From Oenanthe sinensis (taxonomy: Eukaryota; Streptophyta; Magnoliopsida; Apiales; Apiaceae): a DNA stretch of 64,000 nucleotides. The translations under genes were made by a program, and so were the position numbers. Under the pieces are notes generated by a model that saw only the letters and a program-made list of their open reading frames with translations, was not told where the DNA came from and ran no database searches. Location: contig JAPMAC010000234.1 in NCBI GenBank assembly GCA_028671895.1, positions 682,001 through 746,000 of the forward strand, read 5' to 3'. Below, piece after piece: positions 51,041-64,000 of the stretch. Each line of letters starts with the position of its first letter. Position 1 is the first letter of the stretch.

Positions 51041-54000
51041 ACTTATAGCTTCATTCTTGACTCCTTTGTACATGGAAATAACTTGTAAAAACTCGTAGGA
51101 TCAATCTTCACTCATTTGAACATGAAAATAATTCGTAATAATTTGAGGCTTCGTTCTTGACTCGTTTGAACTTGAAAACAAATTATAGCTTCATTCTTGA
51201 CTCGTTTGAACTTGAAAACAACTTATAGGCTCATTCTTGACTCGTTTATACTTGGAAACAACTTGAAAGAACTTCTAGCATCATTCTTGACTCATTTGTA
51301 CATAAAAACAATTTGTAACAATATAAGGCTTCATTCTTAACTGGTTTGAACTTGAAAGCCACTTATAGCTTTATTCTTGACTCGTTTGAACTTTAAAACA
51401 ACTTATAGCTTCATTCTTAACTCGTTTATACATGGAAACAACTTGAAAGAACTTCAAGCATCATTCTAGACTCATTTGTACATGAAAACAATTTGTCACA
51501 ATATAAGGCTTCATTCTTAACTTGTTTGAACTTGAAAGCCACTTATAGCTTCGTTCTTGACTCGTTTGTACATGGAAATAACTTGTAAAAACTCGTAGGA
51601 TCAATCTTTACTCATTTAAACATGAAAACAATTCGTAATAATTTGAGGCTTCGTTCTTGACTCGTTTTAACTTGAAAACAAATTATAGCTTCATTCTTGA
51701 CTCGTTTGAACTTGAAAACAACTTATAGGATCATTCTTGACTCGTTTATACTTGGAAACAACTTGAAAGAACTTCTAGCATCATTCTTGACTCATTTGTA
51801 CATGAAAACAATTTGTAACAATATAAGACTTCGTTCCTAACTCGTTTGAACATGAAAGCCACTTATAGCTTTATTCTTGACTCGTTTGAACTTGAAAACA
51901 ACTTATAGCTTCATTCTTGACTCGTTTATACATGGAAACAACTTGAAAGAACTTGTAGCATCATTCTTGACTCATTTGTACATGAAAACAATTTGTAACA
52001 ATTTAAGGCTTCATTCTTAACTCGATTGAACTTGAAAGCCACTTATAGCTTCATTCTTGACTCGTTTGTACATGTAAATAACTTGTAAAAACTCGTAGGA
52101 TCAATCTTCACTCATTTGAACATGAAAACAATTCGTAATAATTTGAGGCTTCGTTCTTGACTCGTTTGAACTTGAAAACAAATTATAGCTTCATTCTTGA
52201 CTCGTTTGAACTTGAAAACAACTTATAGGATCATTCTTGACTCGTTTATACTTGGAAACAACTTGAAAGAACTTCTAGCATCATTCTTGACTCATTTGTA
52301 CATGAAAACAATTTGTAACAATATAAGGCTTCATTCTTGACTCGTTTGTACATGGAAATAACTTGTAAAAACTCGTAGGATCAATCTTTACTCATTTAAA
52401 CATGAAAACAATTCGTAATAATTTGAGGCTTCGTTCTTGACTCGTTTTAACTTGAAAACAAATTATAGCTTCATTCTTGACTCGTTTGAACTTGAAAACA
52501 ACTTATAGGATCATTCTTGACTAGTTTATACTTGGAAACAACTTGAAAGAACTTCTAGCATCAATTTTCACTCATTTGTACATGAAAACAATTTGTAACA
52601 ATATAAGACTTCATTCTTAACTCGTTTGAACATGAAAGCCACTTATAGCTTCATTCTTGACTCCTTTGTACATGGAAATAACTTGTAAAAACTCGTAGGA
52701 TCAATCTTCACTCATTTGAACATGAAAATAATTCGTAATAATTTGAGGCTTCGTTCTTGACTCGTTTGAACTTGAAAACAAATTATAGCTTCATTCTTGA
52801 CTCGTTTAAACTTGAAAACAACTTATAGGCTCATTCTTGACTCGTTTATACTTGGAAACAACTTGAAAGAACTTCTAGCATCATTCTTGACTCATTTGTA
52901 CATAAAAACAATTTGTAACAATATAAGGCTTCATTCTTAACTGGTTTGAACTTGAAAGCCACTTATAGCTTTATTCTTGACTCGTTTGAACTTTAAAACA
53001 ACTTATAGCTTCATTCTTAACTCGTTTATACATGGAAACAACTTGAAAGAACTTCAAGCATCATTCTAGACTCATTTGTACATGAAAACAATTTGTCACA
53101 ATATAAGGCTTCATTCTTAACTTGTTTGAACTTGAAAGCCACTTATAGCTTCGTTCTTGACTCGTTTGTACATGGAAATAACTTGTAAAAACTCGTAGGA
53201 TCAATCTTTACTCATTTAAACATGAAAACAATTCGTAATAATTTGAGGCTTCGTTCTTGACTCGTTTTAACTTGAAAACAAATTATAGCTTCATTCTTGA
53301 CTCGTTTGAACTTGAAAACAACTTATAGGATCATTCTTGACTCGTTTATACTTGGAAACAACTTGAAAGAACTTCTAGCATCATTCTTGACTCATTTGTA
53401 CATGAAAACAATTTGTAACAATATAAGACTTTATTCCTAACTCGTTTGAACATGAAAGCCACTTATAGCTTTATTCTTGACTCGTTTGAACTTGAAAACA
53501 ACTTATAGCTTCATTCTTGACTCGTTTATACATGGAAACAACTTGAAAGAACTTGTAGCATCATTCTTGACTCATTTGTACATGAAAACAATTTGTAACA
53601 ATTTAAGGCTTCATTCTTAACTCGATTGAACTTGAAAGCCACTTATAGCTTCATTCTTGACTCGTTTGTACATGTAAATAACTTGTAAAAACTCGTAGGA
53701 TCAATCTTCACTCATTTGAACATGAAAACAATTCGTAATAATTTGAGGCTTCGTTCTTGACTCGTTTGAACTTGAAAACAAATTATAGCTTCATTCTTGA
53801 CTCGTTTGAACTTGAAAACAACTTATAGGATCATTCTTGACTCGTTTATACTTGGAAACAACTTGAAAGAACTTCTAGCATCATTCTTGACTCATTTGTA
53901 CATGAAAACAATTTGTAACAATATAAGGCTTCATTCTTGACTCGTTTGTACATGGAAATAACTTGTAAAAACTCGTAGGATCAATCTTTACTCATTTAAA

Positions 54001-54200
54001 CATGAAAACAATTCGTAATAATTTGAGGCTTCGTTCTTGACTCGTTTTAACTTGAAAACAAATTATAGCTTCATTCTTGACTCGTTTGAACTTGAAAACA
54101 ACTTATAGGATCATTCTTGACTCGTTTATACTTGGAAACAACTTGAAAGAACTTCTAGCATCATTCTTGACTCATTTGTACATGAAAACAATTTGTAACA
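51041..54200 (+). repeat. Two tandem copies of a 1600-bp satellite block
   Basis: Offset 1600 bp: CTCCTTTGTA (51061, 52661), CATGAAAATAATTCG (51121, 52721), CATAAAAACA (51301, 52901), ACTTTAAAAC (51371-52971 region), TTATTCCTAA or TCGTTCCTAA (near 51831, 53431) and CATGTAAATA (52071, 53671). The first copy is private for CTAGTTTATA and TCAATTTTCA near 52521-52570. Confidence 0.82.
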
Positions 54201-57179
54201 ATATAAGACTTCATTCCTAACTCGTTTGAACATGAAAGCCACTTATAGCTTTATTCTTGACTCGTTTGAACTTGAAAACAACTTATAGCTTCATTCTTGA
54301 CTCGTTTATACATGGAAACAACTTGAAAGAACTTGTAGCATCATTCTTGACTCATTTGTACATGAAAACAATTTGTAACAATTTAAGGCTTCATTCTTAA
54401 CTCGATTGAACTTGAAAGCCACTTATAGCTTCATTCTTGACTCGTTTGTACATGTAAATAACTTGTAAAAACTCGTAGGATCAATCTTCACTCATTTGAA
54501 CATGAAAACAATTCGTAATAATTTGAGGCTTCGTTCTTGACTCGTTTGAACTTGAAAACAAATTATAGCTTCATTCTTGACTCGTTTGAACTTGAAAACA
54601 ACTTATAGGATCATTCTTGACTCGTTTATACTTGGAAACAACTTGAAAGAACTTCTAGCATCATTCTTGACTCATTTGTACATGAAAACAATTTGTAACA
54701 ATATAAGACTTCATTCTTAACTCGTTTGAACATGAAAGCCACTTATAGCTTTATTCTTGACTCGTTTGAACTTGAAAACAACTTATAGCTTCATTCTTGA
54801 CTCGTTTATACATGGAAACAACTTGAAGGAACTTGTAGCATCATTCTTGACTCATTTGTACATGAAAACAATTTGTAACAATTTAAGGCTTCATTCTTAA
54901 CTCGATTGAACTTGAAAAACACTTATAGCTTCATTCTTGACTCGTTTGAACTTGAAAACAAATTATAGCTTCATTCTTGACTCGTTTATACATGGAAACA
55001 ACTTGAAAGACATTGTAGCATCATTCTTGACTCATTTGTACATGAAAACAATTTGTAACAATATAAGACTTCATTCCTAACTCGTTTGAACATGAAAGCC
55101 ACTTATAGCTTTATTCTTGACTCGTTTGAACCTGAAAACAACTTATAGCTTCATTCTTGACTCGTTTATACATGGAAACAACTTGAAGGAACTTGTAGCA
55201 TCATTCTTGACTCATTTGTACATGAAAACAATTTGTAACAATTTAAGGCTTCATTCTTAACTCGATTGAACTTGAAAGACACTTATAGCTTCATTCTTGA
55301 CTCGTTTGAACTTGAAAACAAATTATAGCTTCATTCTTGACTCGTTTATACATGGAAACAACTTGAAAGAACTTGTAGCATCATTCTTGACTCATTTGTA
55401 CATGAAAACAATTTGTAACAATTTAAGGCTTCATTCTTAACTCGATTCAACTTGAAAGCCACTTATAGCTTCATTCTTGACTCGTTTGAACTTGAAAACA
55501 ACTTATAGGATCATTCTTGACTCGTTTATACTTGGAAACAGCTTGAAAGAACTTCTAGCATCATTCTTGACTTATTTGTACATGAAAACAATTTGTAACA
55601 ATATAAGGCTTCGTTCTTAACTTGTTTGAACTTGAAAGCCACTTATAGCTTCATTCTTGACTCGTTTGTACATGGAAATAACTTGTAAAAACTCGTAGGA
55701 TCAATCTTCACTCATTTGAACATGAAAACAATTCCTAATAATTTGAGGCTTCGTTCTTGACTCGTTTGAACTTGAAAACAAATTATAGCTTCATTCTTGA
55801 CTCGTTTGAACTTGAAAACAACTTATAGGATCATTCTTGACTCGTTTATACTTGGAAACAACTTGAAAGAACTTCAAGCATCATTCTTGACTCATTTGTA
55901 CATGAAAACAATTTGTAACAATATAAGGCTTCATTCTTAACTTGTTTGAACTTGAAAGCCACTTATAGCTTCGTTCTTGACTCGTTTGTACATGGAAATA
56001 ACTTGTAAAAACCCGTAGGATCAATCTTTACTCATTTAAACATGAAAACAATTCGTAATAATTTGAGGCTTCGTTCTTGACTCGTTTTAACTTGAAAACA
56101 AATTATAGCTTCATTCTTGAGTCGTTTAAACTTGAAAACAACTTATAGGATCATTCTTGACTCGTTTATACTTGGAAACAACTTGAAAGAACTTCTAGCA
56201 TCAATTTTGACTCATTTGTACATGAAAACAATTTGTAACAATATAAGACTTCATTCTTAACTCGTTTGAACATGAAAGCCACTTATAGCTTTATTCTTGA
56301 CTCGTTTAAACTTGAAAACAACTTATAGCTTCATTCATGACTCGTTTATAAATGGAAACAACTTGAAAGAACTTGTAGCATCAGTCTTGACTCATTTGTA
56401 CATGAAAACAATTTGTACCAATTTAAGGCTTCATTCTTAACTCGATTGAACTTGAAAGCCACTTACAGCTTCATTCTTGACTCGTTTGAACTTGAAAACA
56501 ACTTATAGCTTCATTCTTGAGTCGTTTATACATGGAAACAACTTAAAAGAAGTTCTAGCATCATTCTTGACTCATTTGTACATGAAAACAATTTGTAACA
56601 ATATAAGGCTTCATTCTTAACTTGTTTGAACTTAAAAGCCACTTATAGCTTCATTCTTGACTCGTTTGTACATGGAAATAACTTGTAAAAACTCGTAGGA
56701 TCAATCTTCACTCATTTGAACATGAAAACAATTCGTAATAATTTGAGGCTTCGTTGTTGACTCGTTTGAACTTGAAAACAAATTATAGCTTCATTCTTGA
56801 CTCGTTTGAACTTGAAAACAACTTATAGGATCATTCTTGACTCGTTTATACTTGGAAACAACTTGAAAGAACTTCTAGCATCATTCTTGACTCATTTGTA
56901 CATGAAAACAATTTGTAACAATATAAGGCTTCATTCTTGACTCGTTTGTACATGGAAATAACTTGTAAAAACTCGTAGGATCAATCTTTACTCATTTAAA
57001 CATGAAAACAATTCGTAATAATTTGAGGCTTCGTTCTTGACTCGTTTTAACTTGAAAACAAATTATAGCTTCATTCTTGACTCGTTTGAACTTGAAAACA
57101 ACTTATAGGATCATTCTTGACTCGTTTATACTTGGAAACAACTTGAAAGAACTTCTAGCATCATTCTTGACTCATTTGT

Positions 57180-60100
57180 ACATGAAAACAATTTGTAACA
57201 ATATAAGACTTCATTCCTAACTCGTTTGAACATGAAAGCCACTTATAGCTTTATTCTTGACTTTTTGAACTTGAAAACAACTTATAGCTTCATTCTTGAC
57301 TCGTTTATACATGGAAACAACTTGAAGGAACTTGTAGCATCATTCTTGACTCATTTGTACATGAAAACAATTTGTAACGATTTAAGGCTTCATTCTTAAC
57401 TCGATTGAACTTGAAAGCCACTTATAGCTTTATTCTTGACTCGTTTGAACTTGAAAACAACTTATAGCTTCATTCATGACTCGTTTATAAATGGAAACAA
57501 CTTGAAAGAACTTGTAGCATCAGTCTTGACTCATTTGTACATGAAAACAATATGTAACAATTTAAGGCTTCATTCTTAACTCGATTGAACTTGAAAGCCA
57601 CTTACAGCTTCATTCTTGACTCGTTTGAACTTGAAAACAACTTATAGCTTCATTCTTGACTCGTTTATACATGGAAACAACTTGAAAGAAGTTCTAGCAT
57701 CATTCTTGACTCATTTGTACATGAAAACAATTTGTAACAATATAAGGCTTCATTCTTAACTTGTTTGAACTTGAAAGTCACTTATAGCTTCATTCTTGAC
57801 TCGTTTGTACATGGAAATAACTTGTAAAAACTCGTAGGATCAATCTTCACTCATTTGAACATGAAAACAATTCGTAATAATTTGAGGCTTCGTTCTTGAC
57901 TCGTTTGAACTTGAAAACAAATTATAGCTTCATTCTTGACTCGTTTGAACTTGAAAACAACTTATAGGATCATTCTTGACTCGTTTATACTTGGAAACAA
58001 CTTGAAAGAACTTCTAGCATCATTCTTGACTCATTTGTACATGAAAACAATTTGTAACAATATAAGACTTCATTCCTAACTCGTTTGAACATGAAAGCCA
58101 CTTATAGCTTTATTCTTGACTCGTTTGAACCTGAAAACAACTTATAGCTTCATTCTTGACTCGTTTATACATGGAAACAACTTGAAAGAACTTGTAGCAT
58201 CATTCTTGACTCATTTGTACATGAAAACAATTTGTAACAATTTAAGGCTTCATTCTTAACTCGATTGAACTTGAAAGCCACTTATAGCTTCATTCTTGAC
58301 TCGTTTGTACATGTAAATAACTTGTAAAAACTCGTAGGATCAATCTTCACTCATTTGAACATGAAAACAATTCGTAATAATTTGAGGCTTCGTTCTTGAC
58401 TCGTTTGAACTTGAGAACAAATTATAGCTTCATTCTTGACTCGTTTGAACTTGAAAACAACTTATAGGATCATTCTTGACTCGTTTATACTTGGAAACAA
58501 CTTGAAAGAACTTCTAGCATCATTCTTGACTCATTTGTACATGAAAACAATTTGTAACAATATAAGGCTTCATTCTTAACTTGTTTGAACTTGAAAGCCA
58601 CTTATAGCTTCATTCTTGACTCGTTTGTACATGGAAACAACTTGTAAAAACTCGTAGGATCAATCTTTACTCATTTAAACATGAAAACAATTCGTAACAA
58701 TTTGAGGATTCGTTCTTGATCGTTTTAAATTGAAAACAAATTATAGCTTCATTCTTGACTCGTTTGAACTTGAAAAAAACTTATAGGATCATTCTTGACT
58801 CGTTTATACTTGGAAACAACTTGAAAGAACTTCTAGCATCAATTTTGACTCATTTGTACATGAAAACAATTTGTAACAATATAAGACTTCATTCTTAACT
58901 CGTTTGAACATGAAAGCCACTTATAGCTTTATTCTTGACTCGTTTGAACTTGAAAATAACTTATAGCTTCATTCATGACTCGTTTATAAATGGAAACAAC
59001 TTGAAAGAACTTGTAGCATCAGTCTTGACTCATTTGTACATGAAAACAATTTGTAACAATTTAAGGCTTCATTCTTAACTCGATTGAACTTGAAAGCCAC
59101 TTACAGCTTCATTCTTGACTCGTTTGAATTTGAAAACAACTTATAGCTTCATTCTTGACTCGTTTATACATGGAAACAACTTGAAAGAAGTTCTAGCATC
59201 ATTCTTGACTCATTTGTACATGAAAACAATTTGTAAAAATATAAGACTTCATTCTTAACTCGTTTGAACATGAAAGCCACTTATAGCTTTATTCTTGACT
59301 CGTTTGAACTTGAAAACAACTTATAGCTTCATTCTTGACTCGTTTATACATGGAAACAACTTGAAGGAACTTGTAGCATCATTCTTGACTCATTTGTACA
59401 TGAAAACAATTTGTAACGATTTAAGGCTTCATTCTTAACTCGATTGAACTTGAAAGCCACTTATAGCTTTATTCTTGACTCGTTTGAACTTGAAAACAAC
59501 TTATAGCTTCATTCATGACTCGTTTATAAATGGAAACAACTTGAAAGAACTTGTAGCATCAGTCTTGACTCATTTGTACATGAAAACAATATGTAACAAT
59601 TTAAGGCTTCATTCTTAACTCGATTGAACTTGAAAGCCACTTACAGCTTCATTCTTGACTCGTTTGAACTTGAAAACAACTTATAGCTTCATTCTTGACT
59701 CGTTTATACATGGAAACAACTTGAAAGAAGTTCTAGCATCATTCTTGACTCATTTGTACATGAAAACAATTTGTAACAATATAAGGCTTCATTCTTAACT
59801 TGTTTGAACTTGAAAGCCACTTATAGCTTCATTCTTGACTCGTTTGTACATGGAAATAACTTGTAAAAACTCGTAGGATCAATCTTCACTCATTTGAACA
59901 TGAAAACAATTCGTAATAATTTGAGGCTTCGTTCTTGACTCGTTTGAACTTGAAAACAAATTATAGCTTCATTCTTGACTCGTTTGAACTTGAAAACAAC
60001 TTATAGGATCATTCTTGACTCGTTTATACTTGGAAACAACTTGAAAGAACTTCTAGCATCATTCTTGACTCATTTGTACATGAAAACAATTTGTAACAAT

Positions 60101-61260
60101 ATAAGACTTCATTCCTAACTCGTTTGAACAAGAAAGCCACTTATAGCTTTATTCTTGACTCGTTTGAACCTGAAAACAACTTATAGCTTCATTCTTGACT
60201 CGTTTATACATGGAAACAACTTGAAAGAACTTGTAGCATCATTCTTGACTCATTTGTACATGAAAACAATTTGTAACAATTTAAGGCTTCATTCTTAACT
60301 CGATTGAACTTGAAAGCCACTTATAGCTTCATTCTTTACTCGTTTGTACATGTAAATAACTTGTAAAAACTCGTAGGATCAATCTTCACTCATTTGAACA
60401 TGAAAACAATTCGTAATAATTTGAGGCTTCGTTCTTGACTCGTTTAAACTTGAGAACAAATTATAGCTTCATTCTTGACTCGTTTGAACTTGAAAACAAC
60501 TTATAGGATCATTCTTGACTCGTTTATACTTGGAAACAACTTGAAAGAACTTCTAGCATCATTCTTGACTCATTTGTACATGAAAACAATTTGTAACAAT
60601 ATAAGGCTTCATTCTTAACTTGTTTGAACTTGAAAGCCACTTATAGCTTCATTCTTGACTCGTTTGTACATGGAAACAACTTGTAAAAACTCGTAGGATC
60701 AATCTTTACTCATTTAAACATGAAAACAATTCGTAATAATTTGAGGATTCGTTCTTGACTCGTTTTAAATTGAAAACAAATTATAGCTTCATTCTTGACT
60801 CGTTTGAACTTGAAAACAACTTATAGGATCATTCTTGACTCGTTTATACTTGGAAACAACTTGAAAGAACTTCTAGCATCAATTTTGACTCATTTGTACA
60901 TGAAAACAATTTGTAACAATATAAGACTTCATTCTTAACTCGTTTGAACATGAAAGCCACTTATAGCTTTATTCTTGACTCGTTTGAACTTGAAAATAAC
61001 TTATAGCTTCATTCATGACTCGTTTATAAATGGAAACAACTTGAAAGAACTTGTAGCATCAGTCTTGACTCATTTGTACATGAAAACAATTTGTAACAAT
61101 TTAAGGCTTCATTCTTAACTCGATTGAACTTGAAAGCCACTTACAGCTTCATTCTTGACTCGTTTGAACTTGAAAACAACTTATAGCTTCATTCTTGACT
61201 CGTTTATACATGGAAACAACTTGAAAGAAGTTCTAGCATCATTCTTGACTCATTTGTACA
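57180..61260 (+). repeat. Two tandem copies of a ~2040-bp satellite block
   Basis: Offset 2038-2040 bp, the variation coming from 1-bp losses in copy 1. Shared variants: TTGTAACGATTTAAGG (near 57371, 59411), ATGTAACAATTTAAGG (near 57551, 59590), CTTGAGAAC (near 58410, 60450), GAGGATTCG with TTTTAAATTG (58700s, 60740s) and GAAAATAAC before CTTCATTCATG (58950, 60990). Part of the block recurs a third time near 62.2-63.0 kb. Confidence 0.8.
59368..59372. other. Paralogous empty insertion site (AACTT uninterrupted)
   Basis: The sequence around this AACTT matches the left flank of the retrotransposon (offset 37646) and its right flank (offset 23178) as one continuous stretch. Diagnostic shared variants are GAATTTGAAA (21480, 59126) and TGTAAAAATATAAGAC (21586, 59232) on the left, and TTGTAACGATTT (36240, 59418) on the right. 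It shows the pre-insertion state. Confidence 0.88.
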
Positions 61261-64000
61261 TGAAAACAATTTGTAACAATATAAGGCTTCATTCTTAACT
61301 TGTTTGAACTTGAAAGCCACTTATAGCTTCATTCTTGACTCGTTTGTACATGGAAATAACTTGTAAAAACTCGTAGGATCAATCTTCACTCATTTGAACA
61401 TGAAAACAATTCGTAATAATTTGAGGCTTCGTTCTTGACTCGTTTGAACTTGAAAACAAATTATAGCTTCATTCTTGACTCGTTTGAACTTGAAAACAAC
61501 TTATAGGATCATTCTTGACTCGTTTATACTTGGAAACAACTTGAAAGAACTTCTAGCATCATTCTTGACTCATTTGTACATGAAAACAATTTGTAACAAT
61601 ATAAGACTTCATTCTTAACTCGTTTGAACATGAAAGCCACTTATAGCTTTATTCTTGACTCGTTTGAACTTGAAAACAACTTATAGCTTCATTCTTGACT
61701 CGTTTATACATGGAAACAACTTGAAGGAACTTGTAGCATCATTCTTGACTCATTTGTACATGAAAACAATTTGTAACAATTTAAGGCTTCATTCTTAACT
61801 CGATTGAACTTGAAAGACACTTATAGCTTCATTCTTGACTCGTTTGAACTTGAAAACAAATTATAGCTTCATTCTTGACTCGTTTATACATGGAAACAAC
61901 TTGAAAGACATTGTAGCATCATTCTTGACTCATTTGTACATGAAAACAATTTGTAACAATATAAGACTTCATTCCTAACTCGTTTGAACATGAAAGCCAC
62001 TTATAGCTTTATTCTTGACTCGTTTGAACCTGAAAACAACTTATAGCTTCATTCTTGACTCGTTTATACATGGAAACAACTTGAAAGAACTTGTAGCATC
62101 ATTCTTGACTCATTTGTACATGAAAACAATTTGTAACAATTTAAGGCTTCATTCTTAACTCGATTGAACTTGAAAGCCACTTATAGCTTCATTCTTGACT
62201 CGTTTGTACATGTAAATAACTTGTAAAAACTCGTAGGATCAATCTTCACTCATTTGAACATGAAAACAATTCGTAATAATTTGAGGCTTTGTTCTTGACT
62301 CGTTTGAACTTGAGAACAAATTATAGCTTCATTCTTGACTCGTTTGAACTTGAAAACAACTTATAGGATCATTCTTGACTCGTTTATACTTGGAAACAAC
62401 TTGAAAGAACTTCTAGCATCATTCTTGACTCATTTGTACATGAAAACAATTTGCAACAATATAAGGCTTCATTCTTAACTTGTTTGAACTTGAAAGCCAC
62501 TTATAGCTTCATTCTTGACTCGTTTGTACATGGAAACAACTTGTAAAAACTCGTAGGATCAATCTTTACTCATTTAAACATGAAAACAATTCGTAATAAT
62601 TTGAGGATTCGTTCTTGACTCGTTTTAAATTGAAAACAAATTATAGCTTCATTCTTGACTCGTTTGAACTTGAAAACAACTTATAGGATCATTCTTGACT
62701 CGTTTATACTTGGAAACAACTTGAAAGAACTTCTAGCATCAATTTTGACTCATTTGTACATGAAAACAATTTGTAACAATATAAGACTTCATTCTTAACT
62801 CGTTTGAACATGAAATCCACTTATAGCTTTATTCTTGACTCGTTTGAACTTGAAAATAACTTATAGCTTCATTCATGACTCGTTTATAAATGGAAACAAC
62901 TTGAAAGAACTTGTAGCATCAGTCTTGACTCATTTGTACATGAAAACAATTTGTAACAATTTAAGGCTTCATTCTTAACTCGATTGAACTTGAAAGCCAC
63001 TTACAGCTTCATTCTTGACTCGTTTGAACTTGAAAACAACTTATAGCTTCATTCTTGAGTCGTTTATACATGGAAACAACTTGAAAGAAGTTCTAGCATC
63101 ATTCTTGACTCATTTGTACATGAAAACAATTTGTAACAATATAAGGCTTCATTCTTAACTTGTTTGAATTTGAAAGCCACTTATAGCTTCATTCTTGACT
63201 CGTTTGTACATGGAAATAACTTGTAAAAACTCGTAGGATCAATCTTCACTCATTTGAACATGAAAACAATTCGTAATAATTTGAGGCTTCGTTCTTGACT
63301 CGTTTGAACTTGAAAACAAATTATAGCTTCATTCTTGACTCGTTTGAACTTGAAAACAACTTATAGGATCATTCTTGACTCGTTTATACTTGGAAACAAC
63401 TTGAAAGAACTTCTAGCATCATTCTTGACTCATTTGTACATGAAAACAATTTGTAACAATGTAAGACTTCATTCCTAACTCGTTTGAACATGAAAGCCAC
63501 TTATAGCTTTATTCTTGACTCGTTTGAACTTGAAAACAACTTATAGCTTCATTCTTGACTCGTTTATACATGGAAACAACTTGAAAGAACTTGTAGCATC
63601 ATTCTTGACTCATTTGTACATGAAAACAATTTGTAACAATTTAAGGCTTCATTCTTAACTCGATTGAACTTGAAAGCCACTTATAGCTTCATTCTTGACT
63701 CGTTTGTACATGTAAATAACTTGTAAAACCTCGTAGGATCAATCTTCACTCATTTGAACATGAAAACAATTCGTAATAATTTGAGGCTTCGTTCTTGACT
63801 CGTTTGAACTTGAAAACAAATTATAGCTTCATTCTTGACTCGTTTGAACTTGAAAACAACTTATAGGATCATTCTTGACTCGTTTATACTTGGAAACAAC
63901 TTGAAAGAACTTCTAGCATCATTCTTGACTCATTTGTACATGAAAACAATTTGTAACAATATAAGGCTTCATTATTGACTCGTTTGTACATGGAAATAAC

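Larger units (their letters stand above)
36195..64000 (+). repeat. Satellite DNA array, right arm (runs off the window)
   Basis: Same monomers, order and orientation as the left arm, continuing to the window end without any gene or other insertion. The 10-bp register shifts by one base only near 57261 and near 58709. Many sites lack D between C and E (for example near 52321, 53921, 56921 and 63961), where TATAAGGCTTCATTCTTGACTCGTTTGTAC joins C straight to E. Block-level duplications are listed separately. Variants shared with the left arm show that the two arms were one array before the element inserted. Confidence 0.97.

Noticed and set aside
1..64000. Telomeric repeats or rDNA
   Set aside because: No TTTAGGG-type runs and no rRNA or tRNA-like sequence were seen.
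1..64000. Firm assignment to carrot Cent-Dc or to a named species
   Set aside because: Similar subunit length is not homology; unit length (180 against ~159 bp) differs and no search could be run.

Overview
This window is plant nuclear DNA: a long satellite-DNA array interrupted by one complete, very young LTR retrotransposon. The plant assignment rests on the retrotransposon. It is a Ty1/copia element of the Sirevirus (SIRE/Maximus) type, a group known only from plants. Evidence for this includes the RT motif YVDDIIFGSTN, a long zinc-knuckle/coiled-coil Gag, an extra ORF between pol and the 3' LTR, an initiator-Met-type primer site and an AGGGGGAGA polypurine tract. No host gene, tRNA, rRNA or CRISPR array is visible. 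The species cannot be fixed from the sequence. From memory, the carrot centromere satellite Cent-Dc is also built from ~39-40 bp subunits (four per ~159 bp), so an umbellifer or relative is one possibility, but I could not test homology.

Layout. 1-21721: satellite array. 21722-21726: target-site duplication AACTT. 21727-36189: retrotransposon on the + strand (5' LTR 21727-23205, PBS 23208-23219, gag 23363-25909, pol 25888-29178, AT-rich spacer 29179-30726, ORF3 30727-34506, PPT 34701-34709, 3' LTR 34711-36189). 36190-36194: second AACTT. 36195-64000: the same satellite, same orientation, to the window end.

Satellite organisation. Related monomers of exactly 40 and 50 bp are ordered A(40)-B(50)-C(50)-D(40), a 180-bp higher-order unit of nucleosomal length. 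It is often interleaved with a 140-bp E(50)-F(50)-G(40) block. All lengths are multiples of 10 bp, and the register slips by a single base only about three times in ~49.5 kb. Multi-kilobase blocks are themselves duplicated, in tandem or nearby (offsets 5040, 2100 and 680 bp in the left arm; 4860, 2180, 360, 1600 and ~2040 bp in the right arm), so the array is being turned over by recent unequal exchange.

Retrotransposon. By eye the two 1479-bp LTRs differ at one position. Gag and pol are open and every catalytic motif checked is present, so the insertion is recent and the element looks autonomous. An uninterrupted paralogue of the insertion site lies in the right arm at 59368-59372. The most unusual element features are the 1259-aa ORF3 of unknown function and a motif (CCGATAGTTA and its inverse) that clusters both in the LTR promoter region and again just upstream of ORF3, suggesting that ORF3 may have its own co-regulated promoter.
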